A DNA stretch of 64,000 nt, from NCBI GenBank assembly GCA_023078555.1, contig CM041196.1, positions 682,001 to 746,000 on the forward strand, in the 5' to 3' direction. Both the position numbers and the translations under genes were made by a program. The notes beneath the pieces are model-generated. The model was given only the letters and a program-made list of their open reading frames with translations. It searched no databases and was not told where the DNA came from. Positions 61,536 through 64,000 of the stretch are shown here, in pieces; position 1 is the first letter of the stretch; every line of letters begins with the position of its first letter. The DNA comes from Ulva prolifera. Its lineage: Eukaryota; Chlorophyta; Ulvophyceae; Ulvales; Ulvaceae.

Positions 61536-63583
61536 TCAGCGCCGGATGACATCAGACTCTGCACACATCTCACAGCCTGCGTCAGAGACCCACCTGTGCT
61601 TCAACACTGCATAGGAGTGCATGGTACGAGTGCCGAAAAATCACCAGCAGCACCGGAAGCGACACACAACGAACAGCAGAATCCCAAAATGAAACAGTCT
61701 AGAGCGCGGCGTGTTGGCGCTTGCAGCGATTCACACGTGCTTCAACACTGAATACAACAAGAGTGTAGGATGGTGCGGTGCTCTCAATGGGGCCCTTTCC
61801 AGCAATCTCTCAAGCGCTGCATGCTTAAGGTCTCGGGCACGCGTGAACCTGATCTGCATGAAGGCTTCTCCCGGCATCTGCGGCATCCACAGGCTGAAAA
61901 GACGCGCACCGGTAATCTCAAACTGGCGGCAGACAACGCTGAGGCGGTTGTTGTCAATGCGTCTGCAGCGGGCGCGGCCGATGCCTTCGTCTGGAGGCGG
62001 GGGCGCTGTTGAGGGGAGGCCGTAGTAATAGTCGTAGTTGTTGTAGGAGTCAAAGTCCTCCGGGAAGCCGCACTCCAGGATGCGGTCCTCCTTGCCCGTG
62101 CACACCAACTGCAGCCGTGTGTCCGCACATGTCTGCTTTACAATGCAAATGCCCTCCCGACAGCGTGACCTTCCAATGAGGTAGGATCACTGTTCTAGAC
62201 ATCCTTTCATCGGTAGCTCCTCCCAAACGCATTCCCGGTCGCTAGGAGTCTGTAACAGTATGAAGGACACAGAGAACTAGCAATTGACCTCTGCGCCACA
62301 TCGTGACGTCACTGCCAGCAGTGCTTCATGCTGTCATCTTCTCCCCAGTATCTGAGGGAATCCATTTCATTCACATGTTTCATCCGCAGTACGCGTTCTG
62401 AGAACAATGACAATGCAAGTGGGATGCATGTCTTATTGACACAAGTGCATGCAACGCCTGGTCGATCCGCAGGCTTGACACAAATAGGAGATACCATGCA
62501 GCATACGAAGCCGCACCGATGTGGCCCAGACAAGCTCAGGTGCACGCTCATCATTAAATCGGTAATCCTGGCCATCGTACGCGTTCCTGATCTCATCCGC
62601 GTCCATGACTCCACCAAAGCGGAAGCCAAGCTGCCGGCAGATGACCTGCGCGTCCAGCGTGAACTCCTCCGGGGATGAACTGAAGCGATCATTGCAGATT
62701 CGGCCCCAGCGGCCGTCGTGAAAGATTTCGACCCCCCCGAAGTGCACGTCATCGCATGCCGCGGTCGGGGAGGTGGTGCCGTTGAGGGGCACGAGGCGGA
62801 GGTCGCCTTCAGTTGGGGATGTGTTGGCCGGGGCTTCGCAGCCTGCATGCAAGCAGCGCACTGTGTTCCAGGGAAAGGCGGAGCGACCAGTAGCACGGCC
62901 ATGCATGCAACCCAACTGTTGGGCCCAACAGCATGCAGTCCGACATGCATGAACTGTAACATGGTCGCCACCGGCAACCACTGCGACGCGGTACTTCATA
63001 CAGGCAATGTAAAACAACACAATTATGGAGCCTTAATGAATACGGCCTTGCAATACAATCCATTGCGAGTGCTGAAGCACAGACGCCCTCCCGGGTCGCC
63101 CGCACGTGCCTCAGAAGTTCTGAGAATGTCCATGCAGAGACCGACACACAGCGTACTATACACACTGTGTCCGATGAGCCCACAAAGCGGCTTGAAGCGC
63201 ACCAGAGGGGTTGCTGCACACGAGCGCGACAGCGCCAACACCGCTGGAGTAGTCATAGCCATATCCATCCATCGAGAACTCAATGTCGCAGTCAGTCAGC
63301 ATGTCTTCCGTGCCGTCGCATGAGACGCTGCGGATGCCGACTGGCGGGGGGTCCGCCACAGGAAGTGCGGAGGTGCGGCCGGCGAGGAGCTGCGCGCCGG
63401 TGGCGTAGCCGAGCTGGCGGCAGGCAACGAGGGCGCCACGGCGGCCGAGGTCCTCACCGCCGAAACGGCCCTCATCGATGATCGACCAGAAGCCGTTGAC
63501 AAGGACCTCGATGCGGCCGTACTCCCAGGCTCCTCCAGGCTCAGCGTTGCCGCCTACCAGCCGCACATCGCCTGTGTCATCAT
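61536..63583 (-). CDS. SRCR protein, C-terminal part (continues beyond the window)
   Basis: Exons right to left: 63,583-63,203 (complete SRCR), 62,842-62,517 and 62,108-61,910 (one SRCR split by a phase-0 intron), 61,558-61,536 (ESDVIRR, TGA). Phases 1,0,1 agree and give at least 309 residues. The first exon enters in phase 1, so more exons lie right of 63,583, probably outside the window. Domain one (NGFWSIIDEGRF ... GALVACRQLGYATG ... VSCDGTEDMLTDC) lacks the first canonical Cys. Domain two has DDVHFGGVEIFHDGRWGRIC and ends VVCRQFEITG. Both correspond in order to domains 7 and 8 of the 20-29 kb gene. The micro-exon is conserved in the pseudogene at 42,156. Probably secreted or surface-exposed. 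No lesion seen. Confidence 0.85.
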
Positions 63584-64000
63584 CTGCATGCCTAGCCAAC
63601 ATCAGACATATCTGACAATCTGCCGGGATGTCTATACAGTGATCTTGCCATGACGGTTGCGCAACTAGTCGGAAAACTGGCGATGCTTTTCTAGATCTGT
63701 GAGGGGTGACAGGAAACTGCAATGCATAGCATCGACGATTCGCGGTGTGACGTCACAGGGACGCTGAGATAGACGCACTGAGTCCAGGAGGCCGATGGTG
63801 CGTGCACTCAACTGTGGACACGGCACAAACTGCTCAAAGCGGCATCAACCAAGAGGGGTGAGTCACCATGACTGCAGAAAGCGCTGCCACTATTCCACAA
63901 ACCCGCCAGCTGGCACATGCATATATGAATGGGGGGGGGAGGGAGCTTTGAGTGGAGGTGCGCACCCCCTGACGAGCAGAAGAGGCGGAGGGAGGCCCCA
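63584..64000. other. Intron/upstream of the partial SRCR gene, nothing recognised
   Basis: Expected to be the intron before the first visible exon of the - strand SRCR gene. No SRCR coding similarity was found. A short G run lies near 63,931. Confidence 0.4.

Overview
The window is nuclear DNA of a eukaryote and most resembles a chlorophyte green alga, probably of the Chlamydomonadales type. The evidence is intron-rich genes with GC-rich exons, splice donors that are very often G|GTGCG and acceptors ending TGCAG, TGTAA poly(A)-like signals, many-domain scavenger receptor cysteine-rich (SRCR) genes, LINE retroelements with GC-rich, alanine-rich proteins, and long (TG)n tracts. The species cannot be fixed from sequence alone. 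No rRNA, tRNA, CRISPR array or bacterial-style operon was found.

Region 1 (1-12.9 kb) holds two complete tandem paralogous cytochrome P450 genes on the + strand, each with eight exons in matching phases. Their introns carry foldback repeats and LINE 3' ends. Region 2 (14.2-28.9 kb) holds two divergent SRCR genes: a decayed one on the - strand, with signal-peptide-like and serine-rich N-terminus, two in-frame stops and no 3' half, and a large + strand gene with 13 modelled exons and eight SRCR domains. Region 3 (29-39.7 kb) has no recognisable gene, only LINE scraps and foldbacks. At 39.7-40.8 kb lies an intact intronless gene for a secreted protein built of two alternating cysteine modules. 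Region 4 (41.5-45.4 kb) holds a decayed SRCR fragment (+) and an SRCR pseudogene (-). The pseudogene is a paralogue of the intact SRCR gene end at 61.5-63.6 kb (-), whose 5' part lies beyond the right edge.

Region 5 (46.1-55.0 kb) is the most striking. A LINE open reading frame is cut off at 47,534 by a giant imperfect palindrome (47,535-55,037) centred near 52,282. The arms are long inverted repeats with internal tandem repeats, an architecture like Foldback/Galileo elements. The left arm carries a further 1.34-kb insertion with TA target duplication and short terminal inverted repeats (Tc1/mariner-like); the other arm preserves the empty site. Region 6 (57.1-61.2 kb) is a tandem array of 5'-truncated LINE 3' ends, each bounded by (TG)n/(CA)n tracts of up to about 0.7 kb.

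The real genes are thus a P450 pair, an SRCR cluster with intact and dying members, and one secreted cysteine-rich protein. They sit among several layers of nested repeats. The P450s probably oxidise an unknown small molecule at the ER; the SRCR and cysteine-rich proteins are probably secreted or cell-surface.
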